A stretch of 64,000 nt of DNA from Bagarius yarrelli (GCA_005784505.1 VCAZ01000122.1:138284-202283), one strand, 5' to 3'; counted from the first letter of the stretch, positions 47,378-60,091 are shown. Notes: generated from the letters alone by a model not told the origin. Made by a program: numbers and translations.

Positions 47378-47395
47378 ACGGTGGCAGGAAAGTCA

Positions 47396-47401
47396 GAATA
47401 A
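47396..47401 (+). terminator. mtres1: Possible mtres1 poly(A) signal
   Basis: AATAAA 19 nt after the stop codon; another AATAAA overlaps the stop itself (47371-47376). Very short 3' UTR if used. Confidence 0.35.
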
Positions 47402-47502
47402 ACTTTACAAAAAGAAAAGATGGCAGAATGGAATCAATATTTTTCATGATAAAGAAACTGTACAGGATTATTTATGGCTCAGACAGTAAAATTCTCTCTC
47501 GT

Positions 47503-47524
47503 GTGTGTGTGTGTGTGTGTGTGT
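47503..47524. repeat. (GT)n downstream of mtres1
   Basis: About eleven GT units, a possible GU-rich downstream element for 3' end formation. Confidence 0.85.
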
Positions 47525-48034
47525 ATTTCACAGGTGTTGTATTATTATTATTAAATATTCAGAGTGCCTTAAACGTAGGCATTAAACAGTTAAACTACTT
47601 CATTGTTGTACAGTGAATTTTAACACTTTATTTATAGCTAATAACGTACAGATTCTCAGCCATACCTGGTTTTAATGTCCACCCCCACCAATGAAATTGT
47701 TGAAAGTTAATTGTTCTAGCAAGAAATTGAGTTGATGTCATTTTAAAATTTAGTACCGCAAATTTAATGATACCGCCTGCAGATCAGCCACGAAAAATAA
47801 AGTGATGACAGTATTGTATTGTGTCTAAACCAAAGCAAGAGAATACTGCGCAGGAAAGCGTTAGCTTGGAAGTTAGGGTGGTGGACTGCCAGGTATGCCG
47901 CTAAGGGCCCCACAATCTTTGGGGGGCCCCCAGAGATCAGTTTCATTAGTAGCAACAGTACCAGCAGTAATGTAATTGTACATTTGAACTTCTATTCTTT
48001 CATAGGCCCCAAAACTGCTAAAGGCACCCCTGTG

Positions 48035-48330
48035 GACTGCTATTAGGAAGATTGTGGGTTCAAGTGACATTTTCACCAAGCTGATATTTCTGGGCCCCTA
48101 AGCATGGCCCTTAACCCTTAACTGCTCGGTTGGATTAAAAAAATGCAAGTCTACCAAATGCCAGAAATGTTAATTATCTGATTTGGGTTAAGGTGTTAAA
48201 CTGCTGATCATGGTTATGGGTTTAATTCCAGGAGCTCCAGGCCATCTCTGCTGGCTGGGCCCTTTCAGCGAGATCCTTAAAAGTGAGTTGTATAAATGAT
48301 TGTAAGTCGCTGCCAGAAATGTATGTAAAT
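48035..48330 (+). mobile_element. Two SINE family B remnants in tandem
   Basis: First at 48035-48170 ('attgtgggttcaagtgacat', 'gcccttaacccttaactgct'), second at 48185-48330 ('gggtttaattccaggagctc', 'gattgtaagtcgctgccaga'). Confidence 0.7.
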
Positions 48331-48824
48331 GTAAGACATTGAAATATTACCAAAAGGAACATTATAAACTGATTATGAACAATATTTGATATTTAGAGCC
48401 AAAATATTGTACATTATAAAAATTAAAACTCAGCAAGGAGGAACTTAAAAATACTTTTCAAATCATTATTATAAGAAAGAAAAACATTTTGGTTGAAAAA
48501 AACATAGCAAGTTTTATTGCACCATTAAAAAAACACGGGCTAATCGGGTTCTATTATGCAAATTTGTGCTATGTAATGCAGCTCTACACCACTAGTGAAA
48601 GAAGGAGGGGCATGTGGGTTTAGATAGTTTGCATATTATCTAATTCTAGCTTTTTACAAAAAAAAAACACCACCACAGAAATGCTATTTAGCATAAATGA
48701 CTTTACTAGCTAGCATGTCCTGACGAAACCTCGTGTCCAAACGTCTCAGACAGGAAACTGACTTTCCTGCCGATTTCTGTTGTATACATGAACAAAACCA
48801 TTTTTTTCTGATGAAACACAAACT

Positions 48825-48830
48825 TTTATT
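48825..48830 (-). terminator. bend3: Possible bend3 poly(A) signal
   Basis: AATAAA on the minus strand, 418 nt after the bend3 stop. If used, the 3' UTR would overlap the orphan plus-strand exon at 49025-49078. Confidence 0.35.
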
Positions 48831-49024
48831 TAAAAATATTGATTGATCTGCTCTATATTTTAGTATACCTGCAGCTAGGAAAAGGAGTTAGAAAAACATC
48901 AGGGCTGCAACATCGGAATGAATTAAAAACTAAATATATTCATATATATATATATATGGTTTTGTCTCTGCAGTTACTAAAGTGACTTTACATGAATTTT
49001 TTTTCCCCCCGTCTGTATTCGCAG

Positions 49025-49078
49025 GCCTACAGCTTCATCGCTCTGTTAAAAGATAAGTCCAAAAGAGCTGCAAATTAA
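49025..49078 (+). other. Orphan terminal-exon-like segment
   Basis: A strong acceptor (ttcccccccgtctgtattcgcag-like) precedes an 18-codon open stretch encoding AYSFIALLKDKSKRAAN and then TAA. It could be an alternative last exon for mtres1: exon 2 ends in phase 0, which would give KSRT|AYSFIALL. It could also be a relic. I do not recognise the peptide. It lies antisense to the likely bend3 3' UTR. Confidence 0.35.
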
Positions 49079-49247
49079 TATTATTACTAAACGGTCAATA
49101 GTGTCATCATTAATTAGCTTCACTGAGCTTGTTGTAGCTACATCTTGTAAGCAAGATCGTGCTATTAAGCACCTTGTGGTTACAGCTTACGCCTTATGGT
49201 CTTGTGCAAATAATTACAATTTTGTTGAAACAATTTTGTCGCCTGCG

Positions 49248-52200
49248 TTAGGAACCCGACATGGTGCTGTTCGACCTCTTGGCCTTTTTCAGGATGTCAC
49301 ACTTCTTGCGATTGGGGCGCCTGCAGCGCTCGTCAATGCTGGGAACACACTCGTAGTGCCACACTTCCTCCATTTTTTCCGCCGGATACACAGCCTCCAC
49401 ATAGTGGCGGATGAGTCGGAGTCGCACAGGGTCCAGCTGTTTCTTGTTGCAGGCCCCTGAATGGTTATACTGAAGCCTCAGGTTCTCGTGCGTGAACAGT
49501 TCAGGAAAGAGGCGGACGAGAAGACGGGCGGCGAAATTGCCGACCGAGAGGCTCTGCTGAACAATCTCTCTGATCTCAGAGTCTGTGAGTAAGAATGACG
49601 AAGGCACTTGGAAATCAGGAGCGGGCACCTTGAGGTCCTCCAGAGGAATCTTACAAAAGTCTTTGCTACTTTTTTCAGGTGGCACTGCGGGCACTTCAAA
49701 GTCCTCTTTCGGACGATCTGAGGCGATTTGGTTAGCACTTATGAAGTCCCCGAGATCAAGATCTTGATCGGAGGTGTAGATTTTTCGCTGTTGCTGGTAC
49801 GAGCGTCGCTGCTCAGTGTCTCTGCGCCTGCATCTTTCATCAAGCTTCCCTACAAACTCCAGGGTCCAGACTCTGTCGTTTTTAGCTCGTGGATAGAGCA
49901 GCTGGACATAATGGCGAATGAGACTGATCCGGGTGGGATCCAGCTGCTTTTTTCCCAGAGAGCCACTGCAGTTGTAGTGCTTGCGAGTGTTATCTTGTGT
50001 GAACAGCTCAGGAAACATAAGGACCAAGAGACGGGAAGCAAAGTTCCCGATAGACAAGCTACTATTGTAGATACTTCTCAGCTGCTCCTTTGTAAGTAGA
50101 TACTCTTGTGGAACCTCGAACTCTGGATGAGGGATGTCCATTTTATTAAAATCGACAGGCTCAAGCAACAACCTTTTCGATCTCCGATTACACTTATCAT
50201 AGTCGGAAAAATCGCTGATCTTCACCACTGAGATGTCATCATGGAGAGAGATTGGATTGTAGAGCTCCTCTGGGAGGTTTTCCTGATCGACACCATTAGC
50301 AGAAACATTCTCAAGAGCTTCCTCCATTCGCTGCATGCATAACTGCAGCCATGTGTCTTCTGGCATTTCTGGAAAATTTGCCTCCATGTATTTGCGGATA
50401 ATCTCCAGCCTGTCGGAACTGACTATCAGCTCCCCAACAGTCTGGTGACCCTCGGGGAGCCTCCCTTCCCCAAACACCTCGGGGAAAAGTCTGTTTAAAA
50501 GAAATACGATGAACTCCTCGGCTGATGTAATGTCATCAGGATTCTCTCCACTTTCTTGGGAATCAAACACCAGATCAGAATCGACATGGCTGAGGTGGCC
50601 ATTGATGTTGGGGTTCTCTTCAGAATCCAGGGACAGTCTCTCGTCTTGACCATCCTCGTTGATTAAATGGCAGTCATGGTTTTGGTCCAGGTCAAACCCA
50701 GTGCTCTTTCCACATATTTGCCCACTTTCCATATCCTTCTGAGTCCAGAAACGATTAAAAAAGTCGTTGATCTGCGGCAGGCAGTCGTTTTGCCAAACGT
50801 TGCCGTTCTTGACCACCGGGTAGCAGGACTCAACGTAGTTACGTACAAGTTGAAGGTGCAAAGAATCCAGAGTGGGTTTGCTGGCAATGCCACAAGCTCG
50901 GCAACCTTGGGCACATTCTTTAGCTGTAAAAAGCTCTGGGAAGAGCTGAACCAGCAGCCTGCACCCCAGTTCACCAGCTGTGGAGGTTCGCTCCATTAGC
51001 TGACCCAATTCCTCCCTGGTCAAACGGTATTCCGGCGGAGGCTGGAATTCCATCGCCATTTCCGAAGGCCTGATTTGCTTCTTAATGCGTGTCACTTCCA
51101 GGGAGAGAAGGTCTACCTTGCTGTGCATTTGAGTCATGCTAGAGTTCAAACTGTTGAGGATGAAGAACATCTTCTCGAAAAGTGGATACAGGTGAGAATC
51201 TGAAGATCCTGGAGACAAAGAGGACCTGGAAGATGATGCAGCATCCGGACGCACAAGAATCGGGCTGTCCAACTTTGGAAAAAGGATCCCGTTACGGCCA
51301 ACCCGTATCCCAGCGTCGTGCTGGTCCGTGCTGAATGCAGCCTTTTTTTCGGAGATACGATGGGAAATGCCATACAAAGGCTTCCTGTATGATGATCTGC
51401 ATCTGTCCTGAGGGGATCTGGATGGTTCCTCTAAGCCACTGTCTTGAAAAATTTCATCAACCTAAAAAAGGAATCAAACACTTGCTGTTACTGTAAAGCA
51501 CCCAAGGTCATTTGAGTGTTTTATGATTACTGACAGTTAAACATTATTTTTTTTTCTCTCTCTGTAAATTTACCTTGGCCCTCTTCCTGCCAGTCGTCTG
51601 GCTCTGCTCCGAGTGGAAGCTGTCCAGACCATGTGACTCAGATCTCTTGGCTATCCTCTGAGCTAAGAAGTTCAGAGAGTTGTCTTCCAAAATCTGTTTT
51701 GTCTTGATATCGGCAATGTCCTCTGGGTCCTTCTCAATCTTAACCTCTGACACAAAATAAATATGTACGTCAACGTCTGCTTACAACTTCCACGAGTCTC
51801 TTATAGTCGATATACATGTGCATCTCAAAAAAAATTTGAATATCATGGACCAAATGTCCAAAATTCTTTTGCAAGTTACTAAAGAAAATTTTAAGTGTAT
51901 ATATTCTCATTACTCATTATATGTAAACTAAAATGTTCAGAGCATTTTTTTTTGATAATTGTGGCCGACACCTCAAAGTCATTAAAAAAAGCTCATCTAA
52001 AAAAATACATTTCCACATTCAGAAAATAATATTTAATAATAAATACCACAAAGTGGTCCAAAATCCTTTTTTCCTTGATTTGGTTTGGAAATCAAGGTCC
52101 CAGAGTCTGGAGAATGAGGGGAGAGTCACAGAATCCAAGCTGTTTAAAGTCCCTAACCATAACCCAGTCTACAGTCAGTGATTTTTGGGGTGCCATTTTA

Positions 52201-52759
52201 TCTGCTGGTGTTGGTCCACAGTTTTGTTTTGTTTATTATTATTAAGGTGAAAGTGAATGCAGCCATCTACTAAAAGATTTTGGAGCAATTTTTGGTTTCT
52301 ATCTGCTGACGACCCTTATAGAGATGCTAATTTTCTTTTTCCAGCAGGGACAAATACACTCAGGACTATTCAGTGCATAAATGAACATATTTCACTTGGA
52401 GGCTTTTACAAATAGTTTCTTCAATTAACTTATAAAATATTTTAATATTTGTGATACTGGATTATTGATTTTCATACATTGTGAGGCATAATGATCTAAA
52501 TGAAAAAAAAAACGACTTGAAATATTTCAGTTTATCTGTAATAAATCTAAAAGTTTCTATGTTTAAATTAAATTGTGGGAAAAAATTAATGTTTCCTCGA
52601 TATTCACATTTTTTTGAGATGCACCCCTATATAAATAGCGACAACCCTCGACTTAGGACGAGGTTATGTTCCAGAAAACCCCTAGTTCCCCTAGTAAATT
52701 AAAAAACGATTACCTTTATCAAGCCCATCCGATTTAACGCCATACTCAGATGAGCTCAT
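49248..52759 (-). CDS. bend3: BEN domain-containing protein 3
   Basis: Three coding exons: 52714-52759, 51574-51746 and 49248-51461, together 811 codons (810 residues; human about 828). Start MSSSEYGVKSDGLDK|EVKIEK corresponds to human MNSTEF...VKVE. Landmarks: YRKPLYGISHRI about 97-108; a coiled-coil-like segment about 167-203; BEN1 217-313, BEN2 384-456, BEN3 528-618, BEN4 697-789; a basic tail RRPNRKKCDILKKAKR. BEN3 and BEN4 are nearly identical to human, BEN1 less so and BEN2 the most diverged. BEND3 is a heterochromatin-associated repressor that recruits NuRD and binds CpG-containing DNA through BEN4. Translation probably does not begin at the in-frame TTG at 51377. Confidence 0.96.
51815..52632 (+). 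mobile_element. Decayed Tc1-like element in bend3 intron 1
   Basis: Ends are inverted copies: 'atgtgcatctcaaaaaaaat' at about 51817 and 'atttttttgagatgcacccc' at about 52606. Inside, plus-strand sequence keeps transposase traces: 'gattttggagcaatttttgg', 'tctgctgacgacccttatag' and 'agatgctaattttctttttc'. These read as the (Y/F)LSADxLYGDANFLF-type motif with a frameshift. The centre is deleted, so it is non-autonomous. Confidence 0.82.
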
Positions 52760-52891
52760 TTCCTTGAATAACAAAAAAAGGAATAAAATATTTTAAACAT
52801 GATAACAGAGAATTGTGTCTTTTATATATATTTATTTACAATTTCTTCTTTACATATGGATCAAGTGTGGTGTAAGTCAACTCGCTGTTGA

Positions 52892-52896
<5 letters not shown>

Positions 52897-52928
<32 letters not shown>
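52897..52928. repeat. (GA)n microsatellite in the bend3 5' intron
   Basis: About 16 GA units. Confidence 0.9.
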
Positions 52929-52931
<3 letters not shown>

Positions 52932-53689
52932 AACAACGCTCAGCTGGTGTCTGTGTATCGACTCGGTACCGCTTCCTACATTTCCATATCAATATTTAGG
53001 GAAATTTTAATTAAAACGTAACAAAAACCTGAATTAATTACTGGAGTCGACTACAGGGGTCAAAGGGTCTGAAAGATGATGTCATGGTTACAGTATTTCT
53101 ATTGGACAGGTAGGAATATGGTGTGATTGGATTTCGGTGTGTTTTGATAGGAACTTATAGTTAATGTAGTTTGTGTATCTTTATGAATTAGATTAAGTGC
53201 ATTAGCAGCAGTGTGTGTAATCAGGGAATAGTTTTATGTTTGGTATTTTAGTACTGGTACTAACTGTATTATAGAGGTTTATCACAGGTGAATTTTATCA
53301 CATGATGTATTATAGTAATGTCGTCTCTGCGCGTTCATTCATTCAGGAGGCGCAGCTTTGGACCAGAAGGGCGGGACATACACTTTGCAAAATGTCCTAC
53401 TGCACCTTTAATGTTAGTTTTACTTTATAAACACTTAGGATGTAAACTGAGGAAAAAATCTGGCATATAATTACCACAAGTTGTTATATTTTGAACAGTT
53501 TTTGTGCATTTTGGGGGTTTTATGGTATTTTTCTAAATTTATATTTGCATACATTTGTCATTTTTTGTTTTATTTTTTTTTTCTGTAAAATTAATTTCCA
53601 CTGAAATAAACAAAGTATTTTGTTATGTTTTTTTAAAAGAGGAAGAATCAACTTATGCAGTTTCTGTGTGAACACAATGATCTGCGGTG

Positions 53690-54330
53690 AATCTCACGAA
53701 CCGGAAGTCGGTCCCGCGCGTGACGTGTGCATTACCGCGTTGCCAGGTTGAAGAATTGTAAACATGTTCCGGATTTTTTTTTTGGCTTGTATGAAGACGC
53801 TGCGCTGATTAAATACAACCCCCAGGTGTAAATTATAACACTTTGCACGCGGTTTCTATAGATTTAAAAATCATAAAGTCGTGATTAAACTGAAGGGGGT
53901 AAATTCGACCCAACCTCACGAGACATGGGGGGGGGGGGGGGCGGTGTTGTTAACGCAAACAAACAACGGGCGAGTTTTTCCCCCTGCGCGTCACTTTAAT
54001 AAAATAACAATAAATAACGAGATAAACTCACCCCAGTTTGCGCGTCTTGCTGTTCCACGACGCCGTGTGGTGGTTCCTCACGCGGCCATTTGCGTGTCCG
54101 TGCGTCCGCTCCACGCGTGTTTCCTGCTCTCCGCGTCTCTGTGTCCCGTGGTCGCGCGTGACGTGACTGTTTTGTCGGTGTTGTGTCATTTCCGCAGCTG
54201 CACGCGCACTGTGGACTGTGGGAAAAGTGGGCTACGGGTCGGTCACGATTCCCCACCTGCTGGACATGAAGTGCACTCGGTAGGGTGCGCACTAGAAAGC
54301 GGGAGGAAATCTGAGAACGCGCGTGCGTTA
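53690..54330 (-). promoter_or_regulatory. bend3: CpG-rich bend3 promoter and first non-coding exon
   Basis: Marked rise in G+C and CpG (gcgcgtgacgtg, cgcgtgtttcctgctctccg, cgcgtgacgtgactg). A minus-strand donor CTGGG|GTGAGT lies at 54032/54031, so exon 1 probably ends at 54032 and starts near 54250-54300. Contains a G-run of about 15 at 53927-53941 and several CGTGAC motifs. Downstream, it splices to the exon carrying the ATG at 52759. Confidence 0.6.
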
Positions 54331-54639
54331 TTACTAGCGGCGGGATAACAGTATTTATGATGTTAAATAACAACCATGAAAGTCGTTTAAAAAATTAAAA
54401 TTGCTTAATATTAATAATAAAATTAACTCATAGTTGATATTAACTATATATTTAATTGTTTTGTTTTTTTAATTGTGTAAAAATGCTTTTCTTGATTGAG
54501 GTTTTAATTTTTATTAGTGTAATATCCTACATTATAAAGGTTTCAGGGGTCACATCTAATTTATGAGCGACAGGATCATCAGCCAATCAGAGGCGTAGCT
54601 AAAGGGTTTTCAGCGCCCGTCAGTGAATCAGGGTCAGTC

Positions 54640-55230
54640 ATCCAATGGATCAGAGAGTCAGTCAGTCAATGACTGACTCTCTGATCCATCAGCGAATCAA
54701 AAAGTGGGTCAATGACCTAGAGTCAGTAAGTCAGGGAAAAAGAGAGTCAGTCAGTCAACGGATTAGTGAATCAGAGAGTCAGTCGGTCATTGGATCAGTG
54801 AATTAAAGAGTCAGTCACCAATGGATCAGTGAATCAGAGAATCAGTCAGTCTGTCAATGAATTAGAGTCAGTGAATCAGGGTCAGTCAGTCAGTGAATCA
54901 GGGTCAGTCATCCAATGGATCAGAGAGTCAGTCAATAAATCAGTGAATCAGAAAGTCAGTCAATCAATGGATTAGCAAATCAGAGTCAGTCAGTCAACGG
55001 GTTGGTGAATTCGAGACAATGAGTCAATTATTTAGCGTCAGTAGGTCAGTGAATCAGAGAGTCAGTCAGTAAGTGAATAGGAGTTGGTAAGTCAGTGGAT
55101 CAGTGAATTAAAGAGTCAGTGAATCAATGGATCAGTAAATCAAAGAGTCAGTCAGTCAATAGGTTGGTGAATTAGAGGGACAATAAGTCAATTTATTATC
55201 TATTAGAGTCAGTCAGTAAGTGAATTAAGG
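54640..55230. repeat. GTCAGTCA / GAATCAGAGA minisatellite
   Basis: Degenerate tandem of 'cagtgaatcagagagtcagt' and 'cagtcaatggatcagtgaat' units, about 30 bp each, some 18-20 units with 4-bp slippage (GTCA). Contains a perfect hairpin at 54647-54687. Confidence 0.85.
54647..54687. repeat. Perfect inverted repeat, 18-bp arms and 5-nt loop
   Basis: Arm GGATCAGAGAGTCAGTCA, loop gtcaa, arm TGACTGACTCTCTGATCC. The only place in the minisatellite where units are inverted. Confidence 0.95.
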
Positions 55231-56600
55231 TCATAAATAGTGTTTAATTTGCATAATTAAATCACACAGATTCCCCTAAAGCACTAAATGAAAACATCAT
55301 CGTTTCAGCAGCTTTGAAGCTCATCATCGACATCTCCATCACGCTGCATCACTTTAATCTGTCCGAGAGAGGTCATTAATCACCTAATGGAGCCTGAGGT
55401 GTGTGTGTGTGTGTGTGTGAAGCTCAATCACGCAGCAGAGTTTAGAACTGCACTGATTACCACAATCACATACAACTCATTAACTTATATTATATTATAT
55501 TAGATATTAGATTAGATATTAAATTGGATGTTTTGTTAAAATATGAGAAAAATATATTTTGCATATCAACAATTAGTTGTTAATTGGATGCAGTGATTGC
55601 ATACATAAAATAATAAATGGAAAATATGTACTTTAAATACAAATTAAACGTTTTGTGAAAAAATTAAAACTTAAATTCACTCTACTGTTCATGTCAGTTA
55701 ATATCATGATAATAGTTAATTGTTTTAGGGGTCTAATTTTATTTTTCACCTGCATTAATAAATATTAAACGATACATTACAGTAAAAATCCTGACTGTAA
55801 AATGATATTTTTAAGATAGTTGGTATTACTGAAAAAGCTAAACGTCGCTCTCCCTCTGTGCTGCAGTGACCCAAAGCTGAGGCGAGGTGGTGCTGCTGGC
55901 CCATGAGCCCATCAACACACACACACACACACACGCATGTGTGTCCTTAGGCTGCTTGCGCCTTTCTAAATCGCCAAACAGCAAAAACTTTCCAGGTTTA
56001 TGAGCAAAAACAGAGACGAGCTCATGTTACACAGTCGGGATACTGACACACACACATACACACACACACACACACACATATATAAATCCAATTTGCAAAT
56101 TTGCATATTTCAGCTTAATTATTTGACAAAAAAATGTGTCAGAAAATACTCGTTTTCGATTGGTTGCCTGCCATGTTTCATAAGACACCATAAAATATAT
56201 TAAATGGAGCAGAGTTTAGAGAGGAAGTAATAAAAAATAGAAAAGAAAAAAGAAATAGGTCCAAAAGAAAAAAAAGGAAAGGAAAAAAAGAAAGAAAAGG
56301 AACAAAAATGAAAGAACGAGGTTGGCTGTAAGATAGTAAAAGGGTGTGTGTGTGTATGTGTGTGTGTGTTTGTGACCCGCCCCACTTCACACCCTAAGCG
56401 TCCCGGTGCGGTCGCTGCGAAAACCACAGGCCGCCCAGCCTGGCGCCGGGTGGATCAATACCACAGTGCTTCCTGCTCCTCATCTCACACACACACACAC
56501 ACACAAACACACCCACAAAAGTGGCACTGCATACTTACTTACACACACACACCCCTCTTATTATTTATTTGTTTCAGTGTCACAGACACACACAGGTAGT
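55231..56600. other. bend3-pdss2 intergenic spacer
   Basis: AT-rich with GT (55400-55418), CA (55916-55934, 56047-56079, 56487-56505) and an A/G-rich stretch (56215-56320). No exon recognised. Confidence 0.6.
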
Positions 56601-56651
56601 TCACAGGTAAGAACCAGAAACTGAAGCGTTATTTGGAGGTCGGGGACATAA

Positions 56652-56657
56652 TTTATT
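56652..56657 (-). terminator. pdss2: Possible pdss2 poly(A) signal
   Basis: AATAAA on the minus strand about 280 nt after the pdss2 stop codon. Confidence 0.4.
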
Positions 56658-56938
56658 GCCCTGGCAACCAAAGAACCACAGGACAAACAACAAACAGATC
56701 CGCAATCAGAACTGATAAAATGGAGATAAAAACACACAAACAGGGATGTCTCTGTTGTCACTGTTGCTATAGTGACGTCTCTGTACTTTTAGAAGTCAAA
56801 TACTTTGTTCCTCTTCGTCAGTCCTGTCACTAGTGTGCGGAAAGAGAAACATCCTGAGGGCGTCATGACTCCAGACGCTCGTCCCAGCGGACGTGATGAG
56901 GACCAAGCTTAGACTCAGGACCTTGTGTGCTTCCTGGA

Positions 56939-57929
56939 TTAGAACCTGGTGACGGCGATGGCGATGTTCTCGAGAGCTGAACGAGCCTCAGACACAGGGA
57001 AATGACGAATGGCCTCCAGTGCAGTGTTTCCATGCTGAGCGCAAAGATCAATAGCCTGTTTTACTCCGCCTCCAGATCTGATCCCAGTCCACAGCTGGAA
57101 AAAAAGAGACATGCTGTTAAAAAACACATCCAGAGACATACACACGTTAAGGAGAGTGCTGTAGTTTTACACCACTCACACAGATGTGGAATTTGATTGG
57201 ATGGGGTGACTGGAATGCTCTCGTCCAATTTGTCTGGTCTGACTCTACCCGATTCGTCTGGTCTGTCTGATCTGTCCCTATCTGGTCTAACTCTATCTAA
57301 ACTAGCCTGTCTGGTCTAACTTTGTCCGGTCTGTCCCTGTCTAGACCGCCCATGTCTGGACTGTCCATGTCTGGCTCTGTACCTATCTGGTATGTTCTTG
57401 ACTGTCTCTGTCTTTGTTTTTGTCTGGCTGTCTGATCTGACTCTGTCTGGTCTTTCTCTGTCCAGCGCCTCTTTGACTGATTTGTCCGGTTTGCCCGTTG
57501 CTAATCTGTCTACACTGCTTCGGTCTGATCTGTCTGATTTATCTCCATCAGTGTCTCACTTCTCTTAACCTTCAGCCTGTCTCTTGCATCACTGTTATAG
57601 AGCCGTATGGTCTGTCTCAATATTGTCTGGTTTGCCTGAGCGATCAAGACTGGTTGCTCTAGTCTGATCTCATCTTGTCTGTCTGAATCTGAATGTCGTT
57701 GGCCTGTCTGTGTCTGGTGTGTGTATGTGGTATAGCCTGTCTGATTCATCTGTCTGTCCTGGTCTGTATTTGTCTGTCACTTCATCCTAGTTTGGTTGTC
57801 TGTGTGGTGGTGAGGGTGGGGGTAAAGTAGACCCTCTTGGGATGTCGCTGTCACAACGTCTTTCTGTCTCCTCTACAAATAAACCAGCCACTCAATCCTC
57901 TTGTATCTCATTTCTACAGAGACCCGAGC

Positions 57930-57960
<31 letters not shown>

Positions 57961-59898
57961 GCGCTCTCCTTCTCTTCCCTCCTTCAGTCTTATCGAATTT
58001 ATGGGTTTACTTATCCAACTTTCTTTCTTTCAGGTTATTAATGTGTTATTAATGTGTTATTATAATGTTATTAATATGCTACTTTGGGTTACTTGCTGTT
58101 TAAATAAAGCTAATCACTCAACAACAACGACTGGTTCCACATTTAAGGATTCAGCTAATAATTCTCAACATTTCCAGCTTTATAACTTTAATACAGTACC
58201 TACTTTATTTTATTTGTACATATTTATTATAAAAATGTATTCTCTGACTTTATAAAAAAAAAAGTTGTATGTAAACAGTACCCAAAAATTGATGGAAAGT
58301 GGCAGCACAGTGGTTTGGACTACTAACTGGAAGATTGTGGGTTTGATTTCCTGCACCGCCAGGTTACCACTGCTGGGCCCCTGAACAAGGCCCTCACTTT
58401 CTCAGTTGTATTAATGGGATAAAAGTTGCTTTGCTAAATCTCAGAAATGGTACAAAAAGCTTGGGAGAATTCTTTTAAAAAATAGAATAAGGGAAGGGCT
58501 ATCTTACAGTCTAGTGACAACTTTCCACTACTGGGCCCCTGAGCGAGGCCCTTAACCTATAACTGCTCAGATAGATTATTGTAATAAGTTGCAAAGAATG
58601 AGGGCATCTGCCAAAGTGCCAGAAATGTAAACGATAACACTGAATTTTTAATAACTGATTTCTTTAGTTCTGATTTACATCTACAAAATTTATTTATGTA
58701 CAAACTTTGACACTGTAGAAACACTCACCTTGGAGTAATCGGTGTGTGTCGTGGAGTTCTGAGCCTGAAGAGAGCGACAGAAAGACGTAAAGCCACAAGT
58801 ATTTTCACTGACAAACTGATAAACATCAGAGCTGAACATTAATCAACCTTCTGACCAATCAGATGGAGGGATTCCGTAACACTGTGTGTAAAGGTGATAC
58901 CTGCTGTAGCTGGTGCATCCAGATCTCGTGTCCGACGATCAGCCGGTGAAAAACCACAGGAGCCGAGTCCAGAGAGAAGACAAGCGGGTCGGAACCGCGT
59001 TTCGTGAAGGGCTGCAGGTCCGAACTCAGCTACACAAACACACATGTAGAGAAATGTTTTTATTTATACCTCTTTTTAAAGACACATCCTGTTTCAATCG
59101 TTTTTTTGTCAAGGTGTTTGTGTGATTGTCACACTGTTGTCCCGTTTCTTACTTTGTGTGCGAGAGCGAGGTTTTTGCCGTACTCGTAAGCGAGAGTCTG
59201 AGCCTCTGAGTCGTGTCTCGCCAACTCCATCGCCGCCTGACAGCTCTTAGCCAGCAATGCACCATGGGAGAGGAACGCCTGGTCTTCCCATAACGCCACC
59301 GACAGCTTTCCCTCCTTAAAAAAAGAAAGAAATTTATTTCTTTTATTTATTTCGTTTTAGAACTTAACATTTATTCTGCCCAATATTTTAATTTAGGTTT
59401 GAAATATTTATAAATAAAACATTATTATTATTATTATTGTTATTATTATTATGATGTAATCAGTAACTACCAGTAAGCTATTAAAAAATTCTACTATTAT
59501 TATTATTAACAATAATAATAATAATAACAACAACAGGGTTATGTTTCCCATGTAAATGTATTAACTACATTAAATTTGTAATAATAATTAAAAATGCTAA
59601 ATGTTTGTTTGTTTGATTTAGAACACAGCCTAATCAATGTGATCACAATTATATTCATATTGAAGGAAAAAATGAAACATTATTTTACTTGTAATTAAAT
59701 GAAATTAATGATTATTGGTAAAGCACCAAAAAATAATGATCTTATTATGTTGGTATTAGTTATTATTGTTATAAGTAGTGTGGAAGTCTAGATTTTACAG
59801 CTCACAGGAAATAGATGTGCTTTAATTACAGTGTGACGTTAGCTGAGAGACTGTCTCCAGCTTCAGAGTCAGGAAAAACAAACTTTAACAGAGGGAGA

Positions 59899-59952
<54 letters not shown>

Positions 59953-60052
59953 AAAAGAAAGAGAGAGAGACAGAGAAAGTTCTGGGTGGTGTTTCTATAC
60001 TTGTTCCTCTATAGTCCGAAACACAGGGAATAAACATTAAACATTGCAGGAG

Positions 60053-60091
<39 letters not shown>

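Noticed and set aside
51375..51377. TTG as the start of bend3
   Set aside because: The frame stays open upstream through VDEIFQDSGLEEP and splices to two further exons, with a good ATG matching human BEND3.
53881..54373. 155- and 125-codon frames over the bend3 CpG region
   Set aside because: High G+C lengthens chance frames; the region fits a promoter and non-coding exon better.
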